This document shows positions 26,453 to 35,054 of a stretch of 64,000 nucleotides of DNA, in pieces. The notes beneath the pieces were generated by a model that saw nothing but the letters and a program-made list of their open reading frames with translations, did no database searches and was not told the DNA's origin. The stretch is from Henriciella sp. (GTDB lineage Bacteria; Pseudomonadota; Alphaproteobacteria; Caulobacterales; Hyphomonadaceae), in assembly GCA_030066975.1 (NCBI GenBank), contig JASJAO010000003.1, positions 62,001-126,000 on the forward strand, written 5' to 3'. Both the position numbers and the translations under genes were made by a program. The stretch's first letter is position 1; the number at the start of each line of letters is the position of its first letter.

Positions 26453-27235
26453 ATGCACCGACTTGAACACAAAACCGCGCTGATCACAGGCGCTGCCCGC
26501 GGTATTGGCGCCGCGATTGCCGAAGCGTTTCGAGAGGAAGGCGCGCGGGTGATCCTCACCGATGTGGATGATGAGGATGGCCGCGCCACGGCCGAGGCCA
26601 TCGGGGCAGACTATCATCATCTGGACGTCTCATCAGAAACCGCCTGGGACCGACTGGTCGAGGTCGCACCGCAGCTCGACGTGCTGGTCAACAATGCCGG
26701 GATTACAGGGTTCGAGAATGGCACGACCACACATGATCCGGAACATGTCTCTCTCAACGATTGGCACCGGGTTCACGACGTCAATCTGGGTGGCACCATG
26801 CTCGGCTGCAGGTTTGCGATTCGCGCGATGAAGGCCCAAGGCACAGGCAGCATTATCAATATCTCGTCCCGCTCCGGTCTGGTCGGCATTCCCGGCGCTG
26901 CGGCCTATGCCAGTTCCAAGGCGGCCATACTGAACCATACCCGCAGCGTCGCGCTGTACTGCGCGCAGCAAGGCTGGCAGATCCGCTGCAACGCCATCGC
27001 GCCTGCAGCCATTCTCACCGATATCTGGGAGCCGATGCTCGGCGACGGTCCGGACCGGCAGGACAGAATGGCAGATCTGGTGGCCGATACGCCGCTGAAA
27101 CGGTTTGGCCAGCCAGCGGAGGTCGCCGCCATAGCCTTGATGCTGGCAAGTGATGAGGCCGCTTACATGACCGGCGAGATCCTGACTCTGGATGGCGGCT
27201 TGCTTGTGGGCAGCGCCGCCTCCCCCGGAAGCTAG
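26453..27235 (+). CDS. Short-chain dehydrogenase/reductase
   Basis: A 260-residue classical SDR oxidoreductase. The cofactor glycine motif TGAARGIGAA is at 12-21, NNAG near 84, and the catalytic serine and YxxxK in SSRSGLVGIPGAAAYASSK near 140-158. The acidic residue after the second strand (TDVDD) favours NAD over NADP. The C-terminal MTGEILTLDGG is the usual family ending. The substrate, probably a hydroxy- or keto-compound, is unknown. The gene is convergent with argD, 15 bp apart. Confidence 0.88.
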   Translation: MHRLEHKTALITGAARGIGAAIAEAFREEGARVILTDVDDEDGRATAEAIGADYHHLDVSSETAWDRLVEVAPQLDVLVNNAGITGFENGTTTHDPEHVSLNDWHRVHDVNLGGTMLGCRFAIRAMKAQGTGSIINISSRSGLVGIPGAAAYASSKAAILNHTRSVALYCAQQGWQIRCNAIAPAAILTDIWEPMLGDGPDRQDRMADLVADTPLKRFGQPAEVAAIALMLASDEAAYMTGEILTLDGGLLVGSAASPGS

Positions 27236-27250
27236 ATCGCCTGTTTCCGT

Positions 27251-28441
27251 CTAGGTGGCGATTTCCCAGTCCGAGAGCGCCGCATCCATGATGTTCACCG
27301 CCTCGCGCACGTCACTGTCCTCAATGATCAGCGGGGGCGCGAGCCGCAAGACATTGTTGCCCGCAACACCGACCAGCAGGCCCTTGTCACGACAAGCATT
27401 CTGAACCGGCTTGGGCAGCGCCTTCAGGCGAAGCCCGGTGAGGAGCCCCTTGCCGGTGACCCCATCGACTTTGTCCGGATGCGTGTCGGCGAGCGATTTC
27501 AGCCCCTGAGCCACTGTGCCCCCAACACGACGCACATTTTCCAGAAACGCGTCGTCTGCGATGATGTCCCAAACCACATTGCCAACCGCCATGGCGAGCG
27601 GGTTGCCGCCATAGGTTGAACCGTGACTGCCGGGTTGCATAACCGAACCAGTCTCTTCTGTCGTCAGGCAGGCTCCGAATGGAAAGCCACCGCCAACACC
27701 CTTGGCGACACACATAATGTCCGGCTGGGCGTTCTCCGCCCACTCATAAGCGAACAGCTGGCCGGTACGTCCCATACCGCACTGGATCTCGTCAAAGATC
27801 AGCAGAGCCCCACGTTCGTCACACAGTTTGCGCAGGCCGGTCAGGCACTGTTCCGGGATGGCTCTGACCCCGCCTTCGCCCTGAACCGGCTCAACAAACA
27901 CCGCCGCTGTTTTGTCGGTAACGGCGGCCTCAAGCGCCTCGTGGTCGCCATATTCGACTTGGGCAAACCCGGGCAGCGCCGGCCCGAAGCCCTCAAGATA
28001 TCTTGGGTTTCCGCCCGCATTGATGGCACCAAGGGAACGCCCGTGAAATGCGCCGCTAAAAGTCACAATCTCATAGCGGTCTGTATCCCCCTTGGCCCAG
28101 TGGTACTTCCGGGCCGTTTTCAGCGCGCACTCGACCGCCTCGGTTCCCGAATTGGTGAAGAAGACACGGTCGGCAAACGTGCGCGCGCACATCTTGCGGG
28201 CCAACTCCTCCCCGGCAGGCACGCGGAACATATTGGACGTATGCCACAGCTTGCCGGCCTGCTCCTGCAGCGCGGCCACCATGGCAGGATGGGAATGTCC
28301 CAGCGCGCTCACGGCGATCCCGGCGATGAAGTCCAGATAGGTTTTGCCGTCCGTCGTGGTCAGTCGCACTCCGTCACCACGCTCGAACGCCTCTTCAGGT
28401 GGACGATAGACCGGCATGATGTGCTGGCGTGGATCTGACAT
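27251..28441 (-). CDS. argD: Acetylornithine aminotransferase
   Basis: A 396-residue class III PLP aminotransferase of arginine (and possibly lysine) biosynthesis. It transfers the amino group of glutamate to N-acetylglutamate semialdehyde. Diagnostic stretches are FTNSGTEAVECALK, the cofactor aspartate in LLIFDEIQCGMGRTG, and the Schiff-base lysine in CVAKGVGGGFPFGA. Length fits ArgD rather than the longer omega-transaminases. argF lies 10 kb away rather than adjacent. Upstream, a palindrome GTTAC-ATAA-GTAAC at 28577-28590 could be an operator, but it does not resemble an ArgR box. Confidence 0.93.
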   Translation of the reverse strand: MSDPRQHIMPVYRPPEEAFERGDGVRLTTTDGKTYLDFIAGIAVSALGHSHPAMVAALQEQAGKLWHTSNMFRVPAGEELARKMCARTFADRVFFTNSGTEAVECALKTARKYHWAKGDTDRYEIVTFSGAFHGRSLGAINAGGNPRYLEGFGPALPGFAQVEYGDHEALEAAVTDKTAAVFVEPVQGEGGVRAIPEQCLTGLRKLCDERGALLIFDEIQCGMGRTGQLFAYEWAENAQPDIMCVAKGVGGGFPFGACLTTEETGSVMQPGSHGSTYGGNPLAMAVGNVVWDIIADDAFLENVRRVGGTVAQGLKSLADTHPDKVDGVTGKGLLTGLRLKALPKPVQNACRDKGLLVGVAGNNVLRLAPPLIIEDSDVREAVNIMDAALSDWEIAT

Positions 28442-28683
28442 GAGTGGCTCCTGAACTGAATTGAGCCTGCAAGGCAGGACAGTCGCGCAGCCATTGCCAC
28501 CTGCGCCTCCAAAGTCAACTCATGTCAAAACATTACGTGGAGTTCACACGACAGCTTCCCGCAAACCTGCTCATATGTTACATAAGTAACGCGTTGCCCT
28601 TTCCGCGCGCTATGTCGACAAAAGTTTCGAAAATTCGGAGAAAACCCTCTTGACGAAAAACGATAAACTGTTATTGTTTTTCA

Positions 28684-28788
28684 ATAATAAAACGCGCTGG
28701 ACACTCTCAATCCTCTCCCCGAACGCCAGCCGTTAGATAAACACTCCGATTTGACTTTCCGGCCCCCTTTTGGGGGTCGTTTCTTTTT
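28684..28788 (+). ncRNA. Candidate small RNA
   Basis: In the 464 bp gap between argD and hisG, a plus-strand promoter-like pair TTGACG (28650-28655) and TATTGT (28672-28677) with 16 bp spacing precedes about 105 bp that end in a strong terminator. That hairpin is GGCCCCC-TTTT-GGGGGTC at 28761-28778, followed by GTTTCTTTTT. No plus-strand gene lies upstream to use this terminator. The body contains a pyrimidine-rich TCCTCTCCCCG (28709-28719) that could pair with ribosome binding sites. There is no credible reading frame. This is inferred from signals only. Confidence 0.42.
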
Positions 28789-28802
28789 GACCAAATGTTT
28801 CA

Positions 28803-28838
28803 GGAAAAAGAAAAGGCGCAGCCGGGTGGCCACGCCTT
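28803..28838 (-). terminator. Terminator of the his operon
   Basis: On the minus strand AAGGCG and CGCCTT (28833-28838 and 28813-28818) form a stem enclosing a smaller GGCC/GGC hairpin. The stem is followed by CTTTTCTTTTTCC as a T-rich tail. It lies about 70 bp after the hisG stop and is the likely end of the hisS-hisZ-hisG transcript. Confidence 0.7.
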
Positions 28839-28905
28839 GAAAGTGATTGCAGCGTTTCCTCCCAGAAACTTGCACGCACTTTATCGCCACCGTTCTGCCA
28901 CAGTG

Positions 28906-29850
28906 TCAAGCGGTTTGTGACAGACTTGCAATTATTTTTGATGCGACATCGCTGTCATATCCGAAGACATGGTTAACTGTTGTAACTGCAACAGGTCCAA
29001 GCCCGTGTGTGACAAGTTCACGACACACGTTTGACGTGTTTTTCGTAAGACAAAGCGCCCCTCCAGCCGCCAGAATCGTGAGGCCGAGTCGGCTGGCGAT
29101 ATCCTCCGGAATCGGCCCACTCGGTTCAATCCGGCTGAGCGTCCTGGCGCTTGAGGCCGCCTCGACGCCCTCCAGCAGATGTCTCAGAACCGCTTGCGCG
29201 CTGGCGTCCCAATTCGCGCGTCGCGATCCAATCAGCGCCGCCTGACTTTTCAGAATCACCCCGTCAGAGAGGATTTTCAGCCCATTGGCCTTCAAAGTGG
29301 CCCCGGTTGAGGTGATATCGACGATCACTTCCGCTGTGCCTGCCGCGGGCGCCGCCTCGGTGGCGCCTGCACTTTCGATCAGGCGGTACTCCCCGACCGA
29401 CTTGTTTGCAAAGAACCGCCGGGTCAGTCGCAGGTACTTAGTCGCAACCCGCATGCGTCGCCCGTGGCGTTCACGAAACAGGGCCCCTGCCGCTTCGAGA
29501 TCCGCCATCGTATCGACATCCAGCCAGGCGGCGGGAACCGCGACGACGACATCTGCCCCACCAAAGCCAAGACGCTTGATCACGAGAACGTCCCGTTCAA
29601 CATCCGCCGACAGATCATGCACCAGATCCTGCCCGGTCACGCCGATATGCAGATTGCCGCGAATCAGCTCTTCAGCGATTTCGCGGGCAGACAGCAGCAT
29701 GACATTGGCATCAGGCAGACCGCTCAGTTCGGCCGCATAGCCTCGCCCGCCGCCCTTCTGGGTGAGCTTGAAGCCGCTCGCGCGCAGCCAGTCTTCGCTC
29801 TTCTCTTTCAGTCGGCCCTTGGAGGGGATGGCAATGTTGAGTTTGCTCAT
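28906..29850 (-). CDS. hisG: ATP phosphoribosyltransferase catalytic subunit
   Basis: A 314-residue enzyme for the first step of histidine biosynthesis, condensing ATP with PRPP. The opening LNIAIPSKGRLKEKSEDWL, the HIGVTGQDLV region and the PRPP-binding VIVDITSTGATLKANGLKIL (near 185) are clear. It is about 90 residues longer than the short HisG that normally needs HisZ; the extra C-terminus ends with VAVTTVNHVFGYDSDVASKI and may be a divergent ACT-like domain. It still lies behind hisZ with a 4 bp overlap, so both regulatory arrangements may coexist. The terminator is at 28803. Confidence 0.93.
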   Translation of the reverse strand: MSKLNIAIPSKGRLKEKSEDWLRASGFKLTQKGGGRGYAAELSGLPDANVMLLSAREIAEELIRGNLHIGVTGQDLVHDLSADVERDVLVIKRLGFGGADVVVAVPAAWLDVDTMADLEAAGALFRERHGRRMRVATKYLRLTRRFFANKSVGEYRLIESAGATEAAPAAGTAEVIVDITSTGATLKANGLKILSDGVILKSQAALIGSRRANWDASAQAVLRHLLEGVEAASSARTLSRIEPSGPIPEDIASRLGLTILAAGGALCLTKNTSNVCRELVTHGLGPVAVTTVNHVFGYDSDVASKIIASLSQTA

Positions 29851-30962
29851 GACGCGGCTCCTGCAACCCGTTTCAGCCTGTGCGGCACGACAATCCCGCC
29901 AACAGCGGTGGCAGAGACTGTACCGTTCGACAGATCTGACAGCAGACTGTCATACCGCCCCCCGGCCGCGAAAGGCCGGGCCACACTTTCCGGATTGCCG
30001 GGTTCGGAGATTTCGAAAACAAGCCCGTCATAATAGGTAAACCGGCGTCCAAACGTCGTGGCGAACTGTGCCTCGGCCATGAACCCGGGCTGGCTTTCCT
30101 GCATTTGCGCGATGGTCGCCTTCAGGCGCAGTACCGTATTCTGCGCGCTCAGCAGATCGGCATCAAGCGCAATCGTATAGAGCTGATCAGCGGCGTCTTC
30201 AGCCGGTCCGCGAACCGCCAGCACGGTCTCGAGAATGGCCCGTGTTTCCGGTTTCAGTCCGACACCATGCCCGTTCGTTGCGCGCTGATACAGCCGTTCA
30301 ACCACTTCATCGCCGCTGCGTTCGCCAACCGGGCGGATGCCCGTCAGCGCGAAGATATCCTCCACAAAGGCGGCGACCTCATCGCGGTCCATCCCCCTCA
30401 TCCGTTTGGCGAGCCCTGATGCGGCGCCGTCTGACTGGCCGCTCAGAAAGGCATCAATGCCGCCAGCCTGACGGAACGCCCGTTTCAGGCCTTTGCGGCC
30501 CTCTTCGGGAATGTCCAGTGCATCGACAAAGGCCGGAAACACGGCGAGATCGCCGATCCAGGTCTGCCCTGCTGAGACGCCCTCGCTTTGGCAGGCCGCA
30601 CACACGGTGCTGAACGTCTCTGCATCGATGTCCGGCGTGCTATCCGCGCCGAACCGCTCGAACCCGACTTGAGCATATTCAATCGGCTCGCTTGCGAGAG
30701 ACGGCAAACGAAACACCGGGCCGCTATAGGCGTGCGTCGAAACTCCAGCAGACTGGGTCTTGCGGCGCTCAACCTCAGCCAGTGCAATCGGCAAGGTGAG
30801 ATCCGGGCGCAGCGCCCATTCACGGCCCGTCTCGTCGGTAAATGTACAGATTCGTCCTCGCACCGCTTCGCCTGACAGCTCAAGCGGGATTGAAGCATCG
30901 AGAATCATGGCCGGAGTGGATATCTCCCCCCCGGCAGCTGTGAAAACCTCCAGCGCGCTCAT
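29847..30962 (-). CDS. hisZ: ATP phosphoribosyltransferase regulatory subunit
   Basis: A 371-residue histidyl-tRNA synthetase paralogue that lacks aminoacylation activity and serves as the regulatory subunit for HisG. The class II-like core shows ICTFTDETGREWALRPDLTL (motif 2 region) and, near the end, FAAGGRYDSLLSDLS in place of the synthetase motif 3. It overlaps hisS upstream and hisG downstream by 4 bp each (ATGA), so translation of the three is coupled. Sequence similarity to the HisS encoded next to it is visible in the GGRYD region. No C-terminal anticodon-binding domain is present, as expected. Confidence 0.92.
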   Translation of the reverse strand: MSALEVFTAAGGEISTPAMILDASIPLELSGEAVRGRICTFTDETGREWALRPDLTLPIALAEVERRKTQSAGVSTHAYSGPVFRLPSLASEPIEYAQVGFERFGADSTPDIDAETFSTVCAACQSEGVSAGQTWIGDLAVFPAFVDALDIPEEGRKGLKRAFRQAGGIDAFLSGQSDGAASGLAKRMRGMDRDEVAAFVEDIFALTGIRPVGERSGDEVVERLYQRATNGHGVGLKPETRAILETVLAVRGPAEDAADQLYTIALDADLLSAQNTVLRLKATIAQMQESQPGFMAEAQFATTFGRRFTYYDGLVFEISEPGNPESVARPFAAGGRYDSLLSDLSNGTVSATAVGGIVVPHRLKRVAGAAS

Positions 30963-32467
30963 TGATCCGCCTCCACAATCGCGCGCACGCGCGCGACCAG
31001 TTCGGCACGCGGAGCTTCGAACTGGCCGGGCCGGGCTTCGCGATATTCCTGATTGGACTCAATCGCAGCGGCCTGACGCGCGCCCTCTTTCAGGTCCTTG
31101 ATGGTGACAACGCCTTTGGCGAGTTCGTCCTCACCGACCATGACCACAGCCGGTGCGCCGCGGCGGTCAGCATATTTCATCTGCGGGCGCATGCCGGAAC
31201 TGCCCATATAGGCCTCTGCGCGCAGGCCCGCACGGCGCAGCTCACTTGCCAGTCTCAGCGCTTCTGAAGGGTCTTCCCGATCAAGGTTGAGCACGACCAC
31301 CGGCCCGTTCAGGGCGCGGATCTCACCAGAGATCGCAAAGGCCGCCGCCAGGCGACTGATACCGACTGAGAAGCCGGTGGCCGGCACCTTCTGCCCGGTG
31401 AAACGCGCCACCAGATCATCATAGCGTCCGCCGCCGCCAACGGAGCCAATGCGAACGGTTCTGCCGTCTTCGTCGACCGTCTCTTTCAGCAGCTCGGCCT
31501 CAAAAACCGGCCCGGTATAGTATTCCAGGCCGCGCACCACAGACGGATCGAACACGACGTCGGCTTCAGGCGCGGCAAACGCTTCCAAAGCGCGGCTGAT
31601 CGCTTTCAGCTCCGCGAGTCCGGTCTGCGCGCTTTCGCTGGTTCCCACCGCCTGCCCCAGCGCCTCGAGCGTGTCGGACCGGGTTTCGCGACCCGCCTCG
31701 GCAAAGGCCAGCACGCGTTTGACCCCGTCCACATCAAGACCCGCCCCTTTGGTGAAGTCGCCGCTTTCATCCATCCGCCCGGCGCCGAGCAGATCAGCGA
31801 CGCCGCTGGTGCCAAACTTGTCCAGCTTGTCGAGCGCCCGCAGAATGGTGAGGCGAACCTCTGCGCTAGCCGCGCCAACCCCGTCCAGCACCGCATTCAG
31901 CAACTGGCGCGTATTGACCCGAATGGCAAACTCACCATCGGCCGCACCCGCCGCCCGCATCGCTTCGGCGGCCATGGCGATCATTTCAGCGTCCGCGTGC
32001 GACCCGGCGGCCCCAACCGAATCTGCATCACACTGCAGAAACTCCCGAAACCGCCCTGGCCCCGGCTTCTCGTTCCGCCAGACCGGACCGGCCGCATAGC
32101 GGCGAAACGGCTTGGCAAGCGTCTGCCAGTTCTCAGCCGCAAATCGCGCCAGAGGCGCCGTCAGATCATAGCGCAGGCTCATCCACTGGTCGTCATCATC
32201 CTGCAGGGCGAACACACCCGCATTTGGGCGGTCTTCATCAGGAAGAAACTTGCCCAGCGCATCAGTGTATTCAAACGCGCCGGTGTCCAAACCCTCAAAG
32301 CCCCAGCGCCGATAAACGCCGGTGATGCGCTCAATCATTGCCTGTTCGGCATGGATCAAGGCTTCTCGCTTATCCGGGAACCCGCGCGGTTTGCGCGCCA
32401 GGTCGATAGGTTTCGGAGCCTTTTTGCCCATGGTCTCAGCCTTTAGTGTCTTGTCGGTGCCCCGCAT
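30959..32467 (-). CDS. hisS: Histidyl-tRNA synthetase
   Basis: A 502-residue class II synthetase that charges tRNA-His. Motif 2 lies around FRRYAAGPVWRNEKPGPGRF, the histidine-binding motif is RGLEYYTGPVFEAEL, and motif 3 is GSVGGGGRYDDLV. An anticodon-binding domain fills the last 90 residues. The alternative ATG at 32431 would give 490 residues and starts closer to the usual N-terminus; neither has a strong ribosome site. It is the first gene of hisS-hisZ-hisG, with tRNA-Gln 28 bp upstream on the same strand. Confidence 0.95.
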   Translation of the reverse strand: MRGTDKTLKAETMGKKAPKPIDLARKPRGFPDKREALIHAEQAMIERITGVYRRWGFEGLDTGAFEYTDALGKFLPDEDRPNAGVFALQDDDDQWMSLRYDLTAPLARFAAENWQTLAKPFRRYAAGPVWRNEKPGPGRFREFLQCDADSVGAAGSHADAEMIAMAAEAMRAAGAADGEFAIRVNTRQLLNAVLDGVGAASAEVRLTILRALDKLDKFGTSGVADLLGAGRMDESGDFTKGAGLDVDGVKRVLAFAEAGRETRSDTLEALGQAVGTSESAQTGLAELKAISRALEAFAAPEADVVFDPSVVRGLEYYTGPVFEAELLKETVDEDGRTVRIGSVGGGGRYDDLVARFTGQKVPATGFSVGISRLAAAFAISGEIRALNGPVVVLNLDREDPSEALRLASELRRAGLRAEAYMGSSGMRPQMKYADRRGAPAVVMVGEDELAKGVVTIKDLKEGARQAAAIESNQEYREARPGQFEAPRAELVARVRAIVEADQ

Positions 32468-32495
32468 AAACGAAGCCCCGCAACGTGTGAAGGTG

Positions 32496-32569
32496 TGGAT
32501 GCCGGGGCTGGACTCGAACCAGCATTGACACGATCAAAGCGTGTTGTCCTACCTTTAGACGACCCGGCA
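32496..32569 (-). tRNA. tRNA-Gln (UUG)
   Basis: A full cloverleaf can be drawn. The acceptor arm is TGCCGGG with CCCGGCA, the D stem GTCT/GGAC, and the anticodon stem ACACG/CGTGT with loop CTTTGAT (anticodon TTG). The T arm is GCTGG-TTCGAGT-CCAGC, and CCA is encoded. The first pair is U1-A72, a bacterial tRNA-Gln feature recognised by the amidotransferase GatCAB. The discriminator base reads U. It lies upstream of hisS. Confidence 0.95.
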
Positions 32570-32807
32570 AAGGTCTCATCACGGTGGGCTTCAGGCATCA
32601 AAGTTGAGAAGTTTTTTGAAAACTATTTGAGGCACACCGGTCCGGTTCGCGCCTCTTCGGCGCGTCACATATGTTGATGGTGGTGATGCGTAATGGTTTT
32701 CATGACGGGCGCTCATACGGATGGCGCGCCCTTTCGTCAAGCGTTGACGCTTGCCTGACCTCCCAAGCGCCATAAGGTGGCGCCACGCAAGATAAAGGGC
32801 GGAAACG

Positions 32808-33545
32808 ATGACTGAGCTGGTAACTCGAAACGATGATAACGGCCTGTGTTGGCTGACGCTGAACCGACCTGACAAGCTGAACGCCCTCACCGTCGGCGTG
32901 TTCAAACAGCTTCGCCAACACATTATCGACCTTAACAAAGACAACTCCATTGGTGTGGTCATCCTGCGCGGCGCGGGCAAGTGTTTCTCCGCCGGGCATG
33001 ATCTCGGCGATATTGCTGAAGGCGAGAAGGTCCCCTCGCCCGGCTGGCATTCGGAAACCCTGCGCATGATGGAGAAACTGCCGAAGCCCGTCATCGCGGC
33101 GGTGCATGGACATTGCTATACGGGCGCGCTGGAGGTTGCACTTGCCGCAGACTTCATCATTGCCGCGCCATCGGCCAAGTTTGCCGACACGCATGCCAAA
33201 TGGGCGCTCACGCCGATCTGGGGCATGAGCCAGCGCTTGCCGCGCCGCGTGGGCACTGCCACCGCAAAGCGCCTGATGTTTACAGCCGAAACCGTGCGCG
33301 CAGACGACGCGCTTCGCATGGGCCTGTGTGAACTGGTCCTCGGCGAAGACACGTTCGAAGCTGATCTCGACGCGTTTGCGCGTCAGATCCTCGCCAATTC
33401 CAGCTTCTCGCATGCCGCCAATAAGCGCCTGCTTGAGGCCACTGACATGGATGCGCTCGATGCCGGTCTGCAATGGGAGATTATGGAGAATGAAGGCGTC
33501 GGGCCCGACATGCATAACCGGATTAAGGCCTTCATGACCAAGTAG
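32808..33545 (+). CDS. Enoyl-CoA hydratase/isomerase family protein
   Basis: A 245-residue crotonase. It opens with WLTLNRPDKLNALTVGVFKQ and has the oxyanion-hole region GAGKCFSAGHDLGDIAEG and the second hole segment VIAAVHGHCYTGALEVALAAD. Catalytic acids cannot be placed with certainty: where enoyl-CoA hydratase has the second glutamate, this protein has FADTHAKWALTPIWGMSQRL. It may hydrate or isomerise a short acyl-CoA. It could supply the methylglutaconyl-CoA hydratase step missing from the leucine operon at 39268, but that is speculation. It stands alone, with a divergent tRNA. Confidence 0.87.
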   Translation: MTELVTRNDDNGLCWLTLNRPDKLNALTVGVFKQLRQHIIDLNKDNSIGVVILRGAGKCFSAGHDLGDIAEGEKVPSPGWHSETLRMMEKLPKPVIAAVHGHCYTGALEVALAADFIIAAPSAKFADTHAKWALTPIWGMSQRLPRRVGTATAKRLMFTAETVRADDALRMGLCELVLGEDTFEADLDAFARQILANSSFSHAANKRLLEATDMDALDAGLQWEIMENEGVGPDMHNRIKAFMTK

Positions 33546-33595
33546 GCACGGGCCTTGCTCGCCTGACAGGGGAAACCTTGAAAGGTCGTGCCAGC

Positions 33596-34084
33596 ATGAA
33601 ACGGATTGTCGCTGCTCTCACCCTGTTGCTGTTACCCCTGAGTGCAGCGGCCTCACCGGAGCTCGCTTTGCAATGGGGCCATAAAGCGGGCGATCTTCGG
33701 ATCGAAACGAGTGAGCTGATCCACCAAGTCGATACAGGCGAACAGCCCGCTTTTAGCGCCGACTATCTCTACGAAATTGAGCGCTTCGCGATGACCGCGT
33801 CGCGCCTCAGTCACTGGGTCGATCAAACCGGCAAAGCCCCCGATCTCGGCTGCATTTTTCGCGGCATGGCGAGCGAAGGGGAACTCCAGCTGGACGCGCT
33901 CGACACGGCTTTGGATCGCGCCCAGACCCGCGCTGCGCTTGCCCGTCTGGTCAGCATGTTTTCAGATGCCGAAATGATCGCTGTCGCGAGCAGCCGCCGC
34001 ACCTATCTCACCACGGCCAGAACCGTCGGCCAGCCGGAAAGCTGCGCCGCCAGTGCGGACGCGGCTCTGCACGCGCTGCGCTGA
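33596..34084 (+). CDS. Secreted hypothetical protein
   Basis: A 162-residue protein with a clear signal peptide (MKRIVAALTLLLLPLSAAAS) and presumed periplasmic location. The mature part is helical, with two cysteines (GCIFRG near 90 and ESCAAS near 148) that could form a disulfide. I do not recognise the family. The ATG at 33596 has AAAGG about 10 nt upstream; the TTG at 33578 would add six residues and is unlikely. It is convergent with and directly abuts the DUF1489 gene. Confidence 0.68.
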   Translation: MKRIVAALTLLLLPLSAAASPELALQWGHKAGDLRIETSELIHQVDTGEQPAFSADYLYEIERFAMTASRLSHWVDQTGKAPDLGCIFRGMASEGELQLDALDTALDRAQTRAALARLVSMFSDAEMIAVASSRRTYLTTARTVGQPESCAASADAALHALR

Positions 34085-34498
34085 TTACCACACCATCGCA
34101 TCTTTCAAATCTGCGCGCAGCGTGGCCGGGACATCGCTGTTCCTGTCGCCCGGCAGATCAGCCGGGGCATCCTCGGGCTTCAAATATCTCCAGCCCTGAA
34201 ACGGGCGCTTTGGCGTCGGCTCGACAAGGTGCAGCTCCGGATCAAACACCAGTTCGCAGGCCTTACGGCCACTGCGATCGGTGATCTCTTTCACCTCGAC
34301 GATTTCCTGGCGCACCTGAATGACATTGCGGATCACCCAATAGATCGAGCCGCCACTGGCAAGGTCTGTCCCGCGTTTCGGGACCATACGCGTATGGTGA
34401 TAGGGCTGCGGGCGCTCGCGCATCAGGCGCTGCTGCCAGGCGAGCAGATCGCCGACATCATCTGCGCCGACACAGAGTTTCAGCATGTGAATCGTCAT
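34085..34498 (-). CDS. DUF1489 family protein
   Basis: A 137-residue protein matching the DUF1489 family, which is common in alphaproteobacteria and has no assigned function. It begins MTIHMLKLCVGADDVGDL and contains LASGGSIYWVIRNVIQVRQ, CELVFDPELHLVEPTPKRPF and QGWRYLKPEDAPADL, the characteristic blocks. It is predicted cytoplasmic. The start at 34498 is chosen because an 81-codon upstream extension has no family similarity and overlaps the divergent DUF2147 gene. It is convergent with the secreted hypothetical at 33596. Confidence 0.86.
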   Translation of the reverse strand: MTIHMLKLCVGADDVGDLLAWQQRLMRERPQPYHHTRMVPKRGTDLASGGSIYWVIRNVIQVRQEIVEVKEITDRSGRKACELVFDPELHLVEPTPKRPFQGWRYLKPEDAPADLPGDRNSDVPATLRADLKDAMVW

Positions 34499-34630
34499 GG
34501 CGTTAACCCTAGTTCTCTCACACCGAAAGGAAACCCGGTCGCGCAGCTCACGAAAAATTGCGATTTGGTAGGGAGACAAACCAGTTCTTGATATTCTAGC
34601 ACGGAAACAGAAAAAACTTGGGAGCCCGAC

Positions 34631-35050
34631 ATGAAAAAGACCGTTCTTGCCTGCTTTGCCGCTTTGACCTTGTCCGGCCTCGCACAGGCCGAAACCCATG
34701 ATGTGTTTGGTACGTTCATGACGCAGGCCGGGACCTCGCATGTGACGATCGAAGACTGCGGAGATGGCACGCCCTGCGGAAAAGTGTCGTGGATCGATCC
34801 GGACGCCATGGAACCGGGCATGACGCCGGAAGAGGCCCTCACCGAAGCGGGCGATCCCGTACTGGGCCTGCTGATGCTCAGCGGGTTTGAGAAGAAACGC
34901 CGTGATTGGCGTGGCGGCACCATCTATGATCCGGAAAATGACAAGTCGTACGCCTCACGCCTAAAGCGGCTAGAGGATGGCCGCCTGCAGGTCAAAGGCT
35001 GTGTCGGCCCGATCTGCCAGACGCAGGTGTGGACCGAGATTACCGGCTGA
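34631..35050 (+). CDS. DUF2147 family secreted protein
   Basis: A 139-residue exported protein with signal MKKTVLACFAALTLSGLAQA. The mature domain is of the DUF2147 type, a small beta-barrel-like fold with DVFGTFMTQAG at the start, then DWRGGTIYDPENDKSYASRL and the cysteine-containing LQVKGCVGPICQTQVWTEI at the end. The function is unknown; relatives are often periplasmic and stress-associated. Cysteines near 38, 45, 124 and 129 could make two disulfides. A GGGAG site precedes the ATG. It is convergent with the next gene, 4 bp apart. Confidence 0.85.
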   Translation: MKKTVLACFAALTLSGLAQAETHDVFGTFMTQAGTSHVTIEDCGDGTPCGKVSWIDPDAMEPGMTPEEALTEAGDPVLGLLMLSGFEKKRRDWRGGTIYDPENDKSYASRLKRLEDGRLQVKGCVGPICQTQVWTEITG

Positions 35051-35054
35051 TCCC

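Noticed and set aside
28571-28600. GTTAC-ATAA-GTAAC palindrome upstream of argD as an ArgR site
   Set aside because: It does not resemble the ARG box pattern. It is noted under argD but not claimed as a site.
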